A stretch of 42,207 nucleotides of DNA from Bacteroidales bacterium (GTDB taxonomy: Bacteria; Bacteroidota; Bacteroidia; Bacteroidales; UBA932), in assembly GCA_022777585.1 (NCBI GenBank), contig JALFFZ010000069.1, forward strand, positions 1 to 42,207. Direction: 5' to 3'. Below, piece after piece: positions 15,396 through 23,380 of the stretch (position 1 is the stretch's first letter; every line of letters starts with the position of its first letter). Both the position numbers and the translations under genes were made by a program. The notes below the pieces were generated by a model that saw only the letters and a program-made list of their open reading frames with translations, had not been told where the DNA came from and searched no databases.

Positions 15396-17606
15396 ATGAA
15401 AATGAAGAAATTCTTCTATCTCGCCATGTCGGCCGTGATTGCATCGGCAATGACTTCCTGCGGGGAAGAGGAGGAGGTTCTCGGACCGGCCTCCTTGAAA
15501 GCTGAAGTTTCTGAGGTCACCCTTTCGGCAGAGGGTGAAACCAAGACATTCGAATTGAAGGCTACCAGGGACTGGTCAGCCGAGATTATCGGAAGCAATG
15601 TGGAGGGAATCGAGGTTTCCCCTCTCTCCGGCAAGGCTTCCAATGACCCTGTGACCATCACCGTGAAGGCGGCCAAGAATGAGGGCAAGAACAGGACTGC
15701 GACCATCAAGTTCACAGCCTCCGCCACCCTTACTGCCATCGTTACCATCACCCAGGAGGGTGCCCAGGGCAATCTCAAGAGCATTGCGGACGTGCTTGCG
15801 CTCTCTTCCGGCATTGAGGCTGAGACCGAGGGTGTCGTTGTCGGCACTTACAACAGGGGATTTGTAATTATGGACGAGACCGGATACCTCCTTGCCTTCA
15901 ATGCTGCATATACAGAACCTGGAGTTGAATTGAACTCAAAGGTCAAGGTTGCCGGAACAACTGCCGTCTATGGCGATCTTCCGCAGCTGAGCATCGCTTC
16001 AGTGACTACCCTCGAGACTGGTCTTACCGTGGCTGAGCCGAACTGGCTGGATGTCAACAAGGACAACATCGAGAATCTCGACCTGACAAAGTGCCAGCCG
16101 ATCAAGATGACAGGAGTCCTCTCAATATCAGGCTATTACTACAACCTTTCAATTGACGGCACTACTGTCCAGGGCTCAATCTCCTATCCGCTCGAATCTC
16201 TCGGGCTTGCCGACCTTGCAGGGCACGAGATCACCGTTTACGGCTATTTCGCCGGTGGCAACAATGCCAAGTTCCGCAATATTATGGCCGTCAAGGTGAC
16301 TGACAATGGCCAGTCTGAGACACCGGTTTCCACAATTGCCGAAATCATCGACGCTGAGAAGGGCTCCCTCGTGAAGACAGAGGGCACTGTGATGGCGATT
16401 CACAAGAAAGGTTATATTCTCGGGGATGCTACCGGAGCCATTTACGTATTTACCAGCTCTGAACCGGCTGTCGCCGTAGGTAACAAGATCCTCATTTCCG
16501 GTACCACCGACAACTATTACGGCACGGTTCAGATCACATCGGCTTCCGTTGAGGAGAATGACGGTGCTACTGCGACTCCGACCTATCCTACGCCTGTTGA
16601 CCTCACCGGCCTTGAGGCATTCAACGCTTTCACTGTCAACACCGACAAGATTGATATCACTTATGCCAAGCTTTCAGGTGTCATGCAGAGCAGCGGATAC
16701 TTCCTCAAGAGGGACGGTGCCAACTACGATATCCAGCTCAGCAACATCTACGAGAGCTATACTGACCTTGCTGGAGCCGAGTTCACCGTTACAGGTTACA
16801 TATACGGCTTCAATTCCGGAAGCAATTACTATCAGGTTATTCCGGTCAGCGTCGAGACACAGCCTTATCTGAGGGCTGAGACTCCTGATGCAATCGCTGC
16901 AGCGGTGACATCAGCTTCAATCGCCGTGAAATCCAATGTTGACTGGGCTGTGACCTGCTCTGAGTCCTGGATTACGGATTATACAAAATCCGGCAAGAAT
17001 GACGGCGTTATTTCCATAACCTGTGAAGCCAATACTGGCGACACACGCACAGCGACATTTACTATTTCCGCTGCTGATTGCAGCCCTGTTACAGTTACAC
17101 TTACCCAGAATAGCAGCGACACCCCTGTGTCCATCATCCTTTCTTTCCCGGATGATAACATGGACAACAATAAGATCAGTTCATATACTTCTGACTGGCT
17201 GGCAAAGATTGGTGACTATTCCTGGACCATCACCGCTTTCAACAATAACAGTTGGAAAGATTGGAAGTATATAAAGTGCGGAAGCAAGAATACTGCAACT
17301 GTAGCATCAATCGCTACCATTACTCCAATTCCTAACAAGGTTACCAAGGTTATTGTTACTTTTGATAAGATTTCAGCATCTGATAAAATTAAGAGCGCAA
17401 GCCTGATTGTCGCATCTGATGCTGAATATGCTACAGTTCTCGAGACTGTGCCAATGACGCTTGAAAACGCAGCTGCTGTTGCGAAAGAGTATGTAGTTTC
17501 TTCTCCAGCTGAAGGAGCATATTATAAACTTGTTTTTGATATGGATAAGACTAGCAGCAACGGTACTATTCAGATCTCCAAGATAGAATATGTAAGGTCA
17601 AAGTAA
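15396..17606 (+). CDS. Surface-type lipoprotein with BACON and OB-fold-like domains
   Basis: 736 residues. A lipoprotein signal peptide ends at MTSC with Cys22, and the following GEEEE is an acidic run like the lipoprotein export signal that sends Bacteroidetes lipoproteins to the outer surface. A BACON-type Ig domain follows (about 31-125; DWSAEI and VTITQEG), then an OB-fold-like domain (128-230, RGFVIMDETGYLLAF), a second (312-485, KGYILGDATGAIYVF), and a second BACON domain (489-574; NVDWAVTCSESWI, VTLTQNSS). The C-terminal 160 residues are a separate beta-rich module of no recognised family. BACON domains are often glycan- or mucin-binding in gut species, but no enzyme domain is present. 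The last 100 codons look more AT-rich than the rest, suggesting domain shuffling. Confidence 0.88.
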   Translation: MKMKKFFYLAMSAVIASAMTSCGEEEEVLGPASLKAEVSEVTLSAEGETKTFELKATRDWSAEIIGSNVEGIEVSPLSGKASNDPVTITVKAAKNEGKNRTATIKFTASATLTAIVTITQEGAQGNLKSIADVLALSSGIEAETEGVVVGTYNRGFVIMDETGYLLAFNAAYTEPGVELNSKVKVAGTTAVYGDLPQLSIASVTTLETGLTVAEPNWLDVNKDNIENLDLTKCQPIKMTGVLSISGYYYNLSIDGTTVQGSISYPLESLGLADLAGHEITVYGYFAGGNNAKFRNIMAVKVTDNGQSETPVSTIAEIIDAEKGSLVKTEGTVMAIHKKGYILGDATGAIYVFTSSEPAVAVGNKILISGTTDNYYGTVQITSASVEENDGATATPTYPTPVDLTGLEAFNAFTVNTDKIDITYAKLSGVMQSSGYFLKRDGANYDIQLSNIYESYTDLAGAEFTVTGYIYGFNSGSNYYQVIPVSVETQPYLRAETPDAIAAAVTSASIAVKSNVDWAVTCSESWITDYTKSGKNDGVISITCEANTGDTRTATFTISAADCSPVTVTLTQNSSDTPVSIILSFPDDNMDNNKISSYTSDWLAKIGDYSWTITAFNNNSWKDWKYIKCGSKNTATVASIATITPIPNKVTKVIVTFDKISASDKIKSASLIVASDAEYATVLETVPMTLENAAAVAKEYVVSSPAEGAYYKLVFDMDKTSSNGTIQISKIEYVRSK

Positions 17607-17629
17607 AGTTTGACAAGCAACATACCATT

Positions 17630-17662
17630 CCGGGCGGGGCAAAAGCTCCGCCCGGATTTTTA
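17630..17662 (+). terminator. Rho-independent terminator after the BACON lipoprotein
   Basis: An 11-base-pair GC-rich stem (CCGGGCGGGGC pairing with GCTCCGCCCGG, one G-T pair) with an AAAA loop, followed by ATTTTTAT. It lies 24 bases after the stop codon and separates the lipoprotein from the nag genes. Confidence 0.9.
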
Positions 17663-17706
17663 TGCCAATCATTGAACAATCTGTATAATCATTCAAATTA
17701 TTTCAA

Positions 17707-17714
17707 TATATTTG
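17707..17714 (+). promoter_or_regulatory. -7 promoter element TATATTTG for the nag genes
   Basis: An exact TAnnTTTG match 41 bases before the ATG at 17755, just after the terminator of the preceding gene. It probably drives both nag genes. Confidence 0.7.
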
Positions 17715-17754
17715 TACACCTCAAAATATCCGAGGGCAAATTATTGCATAATTT

Positions 17755-19677
17755 ATGAAACACTTTACATTGCCAAAGGAAGGCGGTCTCATTGAAAAGG
17801 GTATTCCTGCGGACATTCTTCACGGATTCGAGAGAATACGTACGGAAATCTATGACCAGTCTTCGAATGCGAGCGACAAAATCGCCGACATTATTGTTAA
17901 TGCCATCAATGCCTGCAAGGACAGGAACTTCAGGCTTGGTCTCTCCACGGGTTCCACCCCGGCATCACTCTACACCAGGCTCAAGAGAGCATATGATGAA
18001 GGAAAGGTATCATTCAGGAATGTTGAAGTATTCTCGATTGACGAGTATTACCCTTATGGCAAAAACGAGCCTCAAAGCCGCAATAGGATACTCCGTTCGG
18101 CTCTGCTCGATGGCATTGACATTCCTGAGGAGAATATTCATATTCCGGACGGCAGTGTTCCCGAGGATAAAATCAGCGATTACTGCGCAGAGTATGACAA
18201 GGCGTTCAGGGGCTTGGATATTCTCGTTGTAGGAATGGGAGAGCAGGGACAGATCGGTTTCAATGAGGCCGGGACATCATTGAAGAGCCGTACGAGGACT
18301 GTCCTTCTTTCATACCAGTCCAGGAAGCGTCAGGGCAAATTCTTCAATGGCGACTTCAAGCATACTCCTTCAGCCGCATTGACCGTCGGCATTGATACTA
18401 TAATGACTGCCGGGAAAATCATCCTCATGGCCTGGGGAGAGGACAAGGCTGAAGCTGTAAAGAGAGTGGCAGAAATGAAACCGGACAGCGAATATCCGGC
18501 ATCATTGCTCCAGTCACACCCTGACATTACCTGCTACACTGACGAGACCGGCGCCTCCCTCCTTACAAGAGTCGTATCTCCTTGGATGGTAGGACCTTGC
18601 GACTGGACGAGAAAGTTTATGAGAAAGGCTGTGGTATGGCTCTGCCAGGAGGTTCACAAGCCGATTCTCAAGCTCACCCAGAAGGATTATCTCGAGCATT
18701 CCCTCGGCGAGCTGCTTGATCAGAGGGGACCGTTCGACAAGATTAACATTGACGTTTTCAACGACCTCCAGCATACCATTACGGGATGGCCTGGTGGAAA
18801 ACCTGATGCCGATGACAGCCAGAGACCTGTCTCAGCAAAGCCTTATCCTAAGAAGGTCCTCATTTTCTCGCCGCATCCGGATGACGATGTGATTTCCATG
18901 GGAGGTACATTCATCCGCCTGGTTCATCAGGGACATGATGTTCACGTTGCCTACGAGACCTCCGGAGACCTTGCTGTTCACGATGATGTGGTTCTCCAGC
19001 ACATGGATGCCGCCCATCAGCTCGGCTTTGCAGATGAATTTGACAGAATCAAGGCAATAATTGACTCCAAGGTACCCGGTGAGCCTGAGCCTAAGGAACT
19101 TCTCGCCATCAAGGGAGCCATCCGCCGCAGCGAGGCCCGCGGGGCAGACCGTTCGTTCGGCCTCAATGACAATACCAATGTCCACTTCCTCGACCTGCCT
19201 TTCTACGAGTCGGGCGGCGTGAAGAAGATGCCGCGCACCCAGGCTGACCTCGACATCATCAAGGATCTGCTCAAGAGACTGCGTCCTGACCAGGTATTCA
19301 TGGCAGGCGACCTGGCCGACCCTCACGGAACCCACCGTGTCTGCACCGAAGCTGCATTGGAGGCTATCGAGCAGCTCAAGGAAGAAGGGGAGACCTGGCT
19401 TGAGAACACCCACGTATGGCTCTACAGGGGAGCCTGGATGGAGTGGGAAATCGGCCGCGTGGATATGGCCGTTCCGCTCAGCCCGGATGAGGTCGTGGAG
19501 AAGCGCCACGCCATCTTCCGCCATCTTTCCCAGAAGGACATCGTTCCTTTCCCTGGAGATGACCCTCGCGAGTTCTGGCAGAGGGCTGAGGACCGTACCC
19601 AGAATACCGCCCGCATCTACGACGATCTCGGAATGGCCGAGTATCAGGCAATGGAAGTATTCCTCAAACTTTACTAG
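17755..19677 (+). CDS. NagB-like domain fused to PIG-L/LmbE deacetylase
   Basis: 640 residues. The N-terminal 340 are a glucosamine-6-phosphate deaminase fold: LSTGSTPASLY, FSIDEYYP (Asp96, matching E. coli Asp72) and GMGEQGQIGFNEAG. In this last motif the catalytic Asp141 and His143 of NagB are replaced by Gln164 and Gln166, while Glu171 is kept, so normal deaminase chemistry is unlikely. From about residue 366 a PIG-L/LmbE N-deacetylase follows, with the metal site SPHPDDD (372-378) and DPHGTH further on. PIG-L enzymes remove acetyl groups from GlcNAc conjugates. I infer that the NagB part binds an amino-sugar phosphate for the deacetylase or regulates it. It is followed by a canonical nagB and is likely co-transcribed. 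Similar fusions occur in Bacteroides. Confidence 0.9.
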   Translation: MKHFTLPKEGGLIEKGIPADILHGFERIRTEIYDQSSNASDKIADIIVNAINACKDRNFRLGLSTGSTPASLYTRLKRAYDEGKVSFRNVEVFSIDEYYPYGKNEPQSRNRILRSALLDGIDIPEENIHIPDGSVPEDKISDYCAEYDKAFRGLDILVVGMGEQGQIGFNEAGTSLKSRTRTVLLSYQSRKRQGKFFNGDFKHTPSAALTVGIDTIMTAGKIILMAWGEDKAEAVKRVAEMKPDSEYPASLLQSHPDITCYTDETGASLLTRVVSPWMVGPCDWTRKFMRKAVVWLCQEVHKPILKLTQKDYLEHSLGELLDQRGPFDKINIDVFNDLQHTITGWPGGKPDADDSQRPVSAKPYPKKVLIFSPHPDDDVISMGGTFIRLVHQGHDVHVAYETSGDLAVHDDVVLQHMDAAHQLGFADEFDRIKAIIDSKVPGEPEPKELLAIKGAIRRSEARGADRSFGLNDNTNVHFLDLPFYESGGVKKMPRTQADLDIIKDLLKRLRPDQVFMAGDLADPHGTHRVCTEAALEAIEQLKEEGETWLENTHVWLYRGAWMEWEIGRVDMAVPLSPDEVVEKRHAIFRHLSQKDIVPFPGDDPREFWQRAEDRTQNTARIYDDLGMAEYQAMEVFLKLY

Positions 19678-19684
19678 TGAACTC

Positions 19685-19706
19685 GGGCTTCGCATTTGCG
19701 GAGCCC
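19685..19706 (+). other. Intercistronic hairpin between the two nag genes
   Basis: GGGCTTCGC, loop ATTT, GCGGAGCCC forms a nine-pair stem. It is followed by ATAAATAA rather than a T run, so it is more likely an mRNA processing or stability element than a full terminator. Confidence 0.5.
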
Positions 19707-19722
19707 ATAAATAATTCAGACA

Positions 19723-20517
19723 ATGAGACTTATAATTAGAGATGACAGCAAGGCCGGCTCACTCTGGGCCGCGCATCACATAGCTAGGAAAATCAATGAG
19801 AAGGCCGCAGTCAGCGACAAGCCTTTCATTCTCGGACTCTGCACCGGTTCAACCCCTATTGAGACCTACGCCGAGCTGATTCGTATGGTCAAGGCAGGAG
19901 AGGTGTCTTTCAAGAATGTGATTTCATTCAATATGGATGAGTATGTAGGTCTTCCTGAATCACATCCGGAGAGCTACCATTCATTTATGCATAAGTATCT
20001 CTTCGACCACATTGACGAGCCTGCAGAGAACATTCACATCCTCAATGGAAATGCTCCTGACCTCAAGGCCGAGTGCGAGAATTACGAGAAGGCCATCGAG
20101 GAGGCCGGCGGATTCGACCTTTTCCTCGGCGGAATCGGCGAGGACGGACATATCGCTTTCAATGAGCCGTTCTCCTCACTCCAGTCCAGGACCAGGGTTG
20201 TGACCCTGACATACGATACCCGTGTGGTAAACTCCCGCTTCTTTGACAATGATGTCAACCAGGTGCCGAAACAGGCCCTCAGTGTGGGCGTTGCCACTGT
20301 TCTCGGAGCCAAGGAAGTTGTAATCCTTGCGTTCGGAAGCAAGAAGGCACGTGCCATCAAGGATGCTGTTGAAGGCCCTTATTCACATTATTGCACCGTA
20401 TCCGGACTCCAGGCCCATCCTGACGGAACAATTGTCTGCGACGAGCTTTCTGTGGGCGAGCTCAAGGTCAATTCCTACCGTTATTTCAAGGCTGTCGAGG
20501 AGGCAGAGGGGGAATAG
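19723..20517 (+). CDS. nagB: Glucosamine-6-phosphate deaminase
   Basis: 264 residues. Converts glucosamine 6-phosphate to fructose 6-phosphate and ammonia. All catalytic residues are present, and at the same numbers as in E. coli NagB: Asp72 (FNMDEYVGL), Asp141, His143 and Glu148 ([14 protein letters not shown]). The phosphate loop is LCTGSTP, and SRTRVVTLT is also typical. It follows the fusion gene by 45 bases, with a hairpin in the gap. The pair contrasts an intact enzyme with its degenerate, deacetylase-linked relative; together with the PIG-L domain they could turn an acetylated amino sugar into a glycolytic intermediate. Confidence 0.97.
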   Translation: MRLIIRDDSKAGSLWAAHHIARKINEKAAVSDKPFILGLCTGSTPIETYAELIRMVKAGEVSFKNVISFNMDEYVGLPESHPESYHSFMHKYLFDHIDEPAENIHILNGNAPDLKAECENYEKAIEEAGGFDLFLGGIGEDGHIAFNEPFSSLQSRTRVVTLTYDTRVVNSRFFDNDVNQVPKQALSVGVATVLGAKEVVILAFGSKKARAIKDAVEGPYSHYCTVSGLQAHPDGTIVCDELSVGELKVNSYRYFKAVEEAEGE

Positions 20518-20563
20518 CCTTTTTCAGATTCCCGAATTATTTTCTGCATTGAAAAAAAAGCAC

Positions 20564-20571
20564 TATATTTG
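20564..20571 (+). promoter_or_regulatory. -7 promoter element TATATTTG upstream of the small ORF
   Basis: An exact TAnnTTTG (ACTATATTTGCAGAC). Predicted start near 20579, leaving about 20 bases before the ATG at 20601. Its position shows that transcription begins ahead of the small ORF, not directly ahead of the phosphopantetheinyl transferase. Confidence 0.7.
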
Positions 20572-20600
20572 CAGACGTAACAATTACGCCTTTTAAAAAT

Positions 20601-20810
20601 ATGGAACCTCCCAGTTCTGTAAATAGTGATCAGACAATGTCAGCAGGCAAACCTGCGGACGATCCATTGTCGAATTTCATCTGCAGCGACACATATCTTA
20701 TAGTGACCTGCCATCCTGATAACTGTCAGGATGGTGGTTATGTTGTGTGCGGTTATTCCCCGCGCACAGGTGTGACGTATATGGGCAGGGGCGGGGACAT
20801 AGATTCATAA
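20601..20810 (+). CDS. Small Cys-containing hypothetical protein
   Basis: 69 residues with no signal peptide and no recognised family. It has four cysteines, at CSDTYLIVTCHPDNCQDGGYVVC, with a CHPDNC spacing that could bind a metal, and an acidic, Gly-rich tail. Support for a real gene comes from an excellent promoter 30 bases upstream, an ATG start, and an in-line position 13 bases before the next gene. Against it are its short length and lack of a recognised domain. It could instead be a translated leader that tunes the downstream genes. Treated as probable. Confidence 0.5.
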   Translation: MEPPSSVNSDQTMSAGKPADDPLSNFICSDTYLIVTCHPDNCQDGGYVVCGYSPRTGVTYMGRGGDIDS

Positions 20811-20823
20811 GGTATTGACTATT

Positions 20824-21468
20824 ATGGCACTGTATCTAAAGAAAACACTTGAAAACGAAGCTGAAATTGCTGTCTGGAAAATAGAGGAGACCGAGGAGGA
20901 GCTGAAGTCTCTGTGCTCGGTTCCCAATGATGAAATGGAGGAGATATCCTGGATCAAGAGCGAGTCTCTACGCAAGCAGAGACTTGCGGTGCGCGCCCTT
21001 CTGGACGAGATGTTCGATGAGAAGGTATATCTCAGCCACCACGACAACGGCAAGCCTTTCCTCGAGAATATGGTGACCAATATCAGCATCACCCATACAG
21101 ACAGGTATGTGGCCATCATTCTCCACGACTCGGAGGATGTCGGTATCGACATTGAGTCCCTCGACAGGGATTTCTCTGCAGTGGAGCTGAAGGCATTGTC
21201 AGAGGACGAAATCGAGGACCTCGATGACGACAAGAGGAATGAGCAGCTGGCCATCTACTGGTGCGCCAAGGAGGCCGTTTTCAAGAGAGTCTCCCTATAC
21301 AATGTGGACTTCGCCGAGCAGATTGAGGTTGAGCGTTTCCATCCGAGGGGGGAGGGTGAGCTTGAGGCGACCTTTGTATCCAAGGACGGATATGAGGAAG
21401 AGTTTGACCTTGAATATATTACATTCGACAGGCACGTTCTCGTGTGGGTTGTCGGAGAGTCTGAATAA
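20824..21468 (+). CDS. 4'-phosphopantetheinyl transferase superfamily protein
   Basis: 214 residues from the ATG at 20824. It transfers phosphopantetheine from CoA to carrier proteins. The family's three motifs are visible: NISITHTDRYVAI, VGIDIESLDRDF (magnesium-binding Asp and Glu), and IYWCAKEAVFK (the WxxKEAxxK motif). Sfp-like length and motif spacing suggest a Sfp/AcpT type rather than the shorter AcpS. No polyketide or peptide synthetase is nearby, so it may serve the fatty-acid carrier protein or an aryl-polyene or other pathway elsewhere. It lies between a small ORF and tsaE in one transcription unit. Confidence 0.9.
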   Translation: MALYLKKTLENEAEIAVWKIEETEEELKSLCSVPNDEMEEISWIKSESLRKQRLAVRALLDEMFDEKVYLSHHDNGKPFLENMVTNISITHTDRYVAIILHDSEDVGIDIESLDRDFSAVELKALSEDEIEDLDDDKRNEQLAIYWCAKEAVFKRVSLYNVDFAEQIEVERFHPRGEGELEATFVSKDGYEEEFDLEYITFDRHVLVWVVGESE

Positions 21469-21475
21469 AGTTCAA

Positions 21476-21901
21476 TTGAGACACGAGATTATTGTAAAGG
21501 ACCCGGCGCATCTGGCCGGGGCTGCCCGGACCTTCCTGGATGAGATCGGGGACAGGAGAATCATAGCGTTCTTTGCTCCGATGGGGGCTGGGAAGACCAC
21601 CTTCACTTCCGCAATTTGCGGAGTGCTCGGTGTCAATGAGGATGCTGTCAGCTCACCTACATTTTCCATTGTCAATGAATACAGGACGGCGGCGGGTGAG
21701 TCGCTGTTCCACTTTGACTTCTACCGCATCAACAATGTCTCAGAGGCTCTGGACATCGGTTTTTACGACTACGTGGACAGTGGATGCCTCTGCCTGATTG
21801 AGTGGCCTGAGAACATTGAGGAACTACTTCCGGAGGAGACCCTGCGGGTAAGCATAAGTGTCAATCCGGACGAATCCAGAACATTGTCCTGGGAGGACTA
21901 A
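21476..21901 (+). CDS. tsaE: tRNA threonylcarbamoyladenosine biosynthesis ATPase TsaE
   Basis: 141 residues if started at the TTG at 21476, seven bases after the preceding stop. TsaE is the small P-loop ATPase that works with TsaB and TsaD to make t6A at tRNA position 37. Motifs: Walker A APMGAGKTT, SSPTFSIVNEY, FHFDFYRI, and CLIEWPENIEELLPEE. The frame is open upstream to an ATG at 21224, but that would overlap the previous gene by 245 bases and add sequence unlike TsaE; no ATG exists at the expected place. An alternative TTG is at 21449. The last four bases overlap the end of the convergent lipoprotein gene. Confidence 0.9.
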   Translation: MRHEIIVKDPAHLAGAARTFLDEIGDRRIIAFFAPMGAGKTTFTSAICGVLGVNEDAVSSPTFSIVNEYRTAAGESLFHFDFYRINNVSEALDIGFYDYVDSGCLCLIEWPENIEELLPEETLRVSISVNPDESRTLSWED

Positions 21902-23172
21902 AAATAATACCCCACCGAGGTAACATATCCATTGACCTTAAGGACTTCAGCCCGTGAACCCCGCACAATTATCGGGAAGCCGGCTGAATCTCTTGGTGAT
22001 AGTCCCGCCGTGATGCTTTTACCATTGAATTTCATGCTGGACGGGCTCAGCAACGAGTAGTTACCGTCTTCCAGGGCTACCTCGCGTCTTTCGCCTTCTA
22101 TACTGTAAATCAATGAGATACGGTCTTCTGTGACAACCGGGCAGGCGTAATCCTTTCCGTGAATCCAGAAATCGGACACACTCTCACCGCTCTTGAACAA
22201 AACCTTGAATCCATCCCTTCTGACAAGGGCGGAGCGCAGGCTTTTCCATCCGTCCTGAGTAAATGTGACATTGAGGAAAATATTCTCATCCCCATACCAG
22301 CAGAGTCGGCAGCTCCCAATTTTAATATTGCTGATTGACAATGGAAGGGCCTTGAGAGACCCGTCCACAATCAGCGCAGGAGACTTTGATGCCGTGACAT
22401 TCTCTACCGCTGCTGCAATCTTCCCGTTAATCTGCCTGATATCGTACACGGATTTGACATTGTCTGGAAATGAAAGTTTCTCGGGAACACCGTCTCTGAC
22501 AATGTAGCAGGAAGTCACGGCAGTCCCTTGCGTGACCGAAGTGCTGCGGAAGCAGAATATGATGCTTCCATTGTCCTCATACAATGCCCCGGTCCTGCCG
22601 GATGGACTGTCAGCGCTGCCTATGACCTGACCTGAGGCTGAAGAATAAAGCAGCATGCCGTTCTTCCTGAATGATAATCCGTTACCACTCCTGTTCTGGC
22701 CTAGTGTATAGATGCTTCCGTCCTTAATGAGGAAACCGCAAATCATTTCCCTGCCCTCGTAACTGAAGAGCAGGTTCCCGTTTTCATAGACCGAGGTCTC
22801 ATAAGCTGACGAATAATCGGTATAGAGCTTCCCTCCGATGCATCTGTGCATATCAGCGGCCTGACAGGCAGGATAACCCGCTCCGGAAGGCACTGAGACA
22901 ATCCGGGCGCCATTGCAGTAAAGGGAAATCAGGCATCCTCCAGCCTCCCCTGAACTGTCTCTCTGCCAGCAATAGCCTTCCGGGAATTCCACGACGGTGA
23001 CCATCAGCGAACTGTCCTTTGGGGAGGGCTGTACTGTTCCCTTGCCCTCTCCGGCAGGAGGGTCTGTTTCCAATCGTGGTCTGGAAAGGATGCCGCCATC
23101 ATCAAGCCAGGCGCAGGAGCGGAGCGAGAGCAGAATGAGAATCGTTCCGCAGAATAATGAATGCTTCTTCAT
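21898..23172 (-). CDS. Hypothetical lipoprotein, repetitive beta-rich (propeller-like)
   Basis: 424 residues from the ATG at 23172; an upstream in-frame TTG at 23199 precedes the signal peptide and is not used. MKKHSLFCGTILILLSLRSC is a lipoprotein signal peptide with Cys20, so it is probably anchored to the outer or inner membrane. The mature part is made of short beta-type units of similar form: YENGNLLFSYEG, FRKNGMLLYSS, LYEDNGSIIFCF, YIVRDGVPEKL, ALIVDGSLKAL, ALVRRDGFKVL. These look like blades of a beta-propeller of the kind found in sensor or binding proteins. No specific family was recognised. It is monocistronic with its own promoter and converges on tsaE with a four-base overlap. Confidence 0.75.
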   Translation of the reverse strand: MKKHSLFCGTILILLSLRSCAWLDDGGILSRPRLETDPPAGEGKGTVQPSPKDSSLMVTVVEFPEGYCWQRDSSGEAGGCLISLYCNGARIVSVPSGAGYPACQAADMHRCIGGKLYTDYSSAYETSVYENGNLLFSYEGREMICGFLIKDGSIYTLGQNRSGNGLSFRKNGMLLYSSASGQVIGSADSPSGRTGALYEDNGSIIFCFRSTSVTQGTAVTSCYIVRDGVPEKLSFPDNVKSVYDIRQINGKIAAAVENVTASKSPALIVDGSLKALPLSISNIKIGSCRLCWYGDENIFLNVTFTQDGWKSLRSALVRRDGFKVLFKSGESVSDFWIHGKDYACPVVTEDRISLIYSIEGERREVALEDGNYSLLSPSSMKFNGKSITAGLSPRDSAGFPIIVRGSRAEVLKVNGYVTSVGYYF

Positions 23173-23210
23173 CGTCAAGTTTTTTGGCGAAGTAAGCAAT
23201 AAATGACAAA

Positions 23211-23240
23211 GCCCCGAAATATTTTACCAATATCCGGGAC
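23211..23240 (-). other. Hairpin in the leader of the lipoprotein gene
   Basis: On the minus strand, TCCCGGATATT and AATATTTCGGGG form an imperfect stem with one bulge, inside the roughly 70-base leader between the -7 element and the ATG. It is followed by TTTGTCATTT. It may be an attenuator or simply a stabilising structure. The remaining intergenic sequence up to 23380 is AT-rich and holds small palindromes but no gene. Confidence 0.35.
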
Positions 23241-23249
23241 TTTATACCA

Positions 23250-23257
23250 CAAATGTA
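23250..23257 (-). promoter_or_regulatory. -7 promoter element TACATTTG for the lipoprotein gene
   Basis: An exact TAnnTTTG on the minus strand, about 80 bases before the start codon at 23172. Confidence 0.6.
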
Positions 23258-23380
23258 TGATTTTAAAAGGTTAGAATTTTTCCACTATGTTTCATGTGGA
23301 GTATATTGTTGATATTCATCGATTTAGCGAAAGCGATAGTTTTTGTGGCTTTAAGAGAGGTGGCAAGTGTTATGTAAATT

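Noticed and set aside
23281..23345. Small palindromes (TCCAC...GTGGA; ATCG...CGAT) between the lipoprotein and barrel genes
   Set aside because: Stems are only four to six pairs in AT-rich DNA with no T run; too weak to call regulatory sites or terminators.
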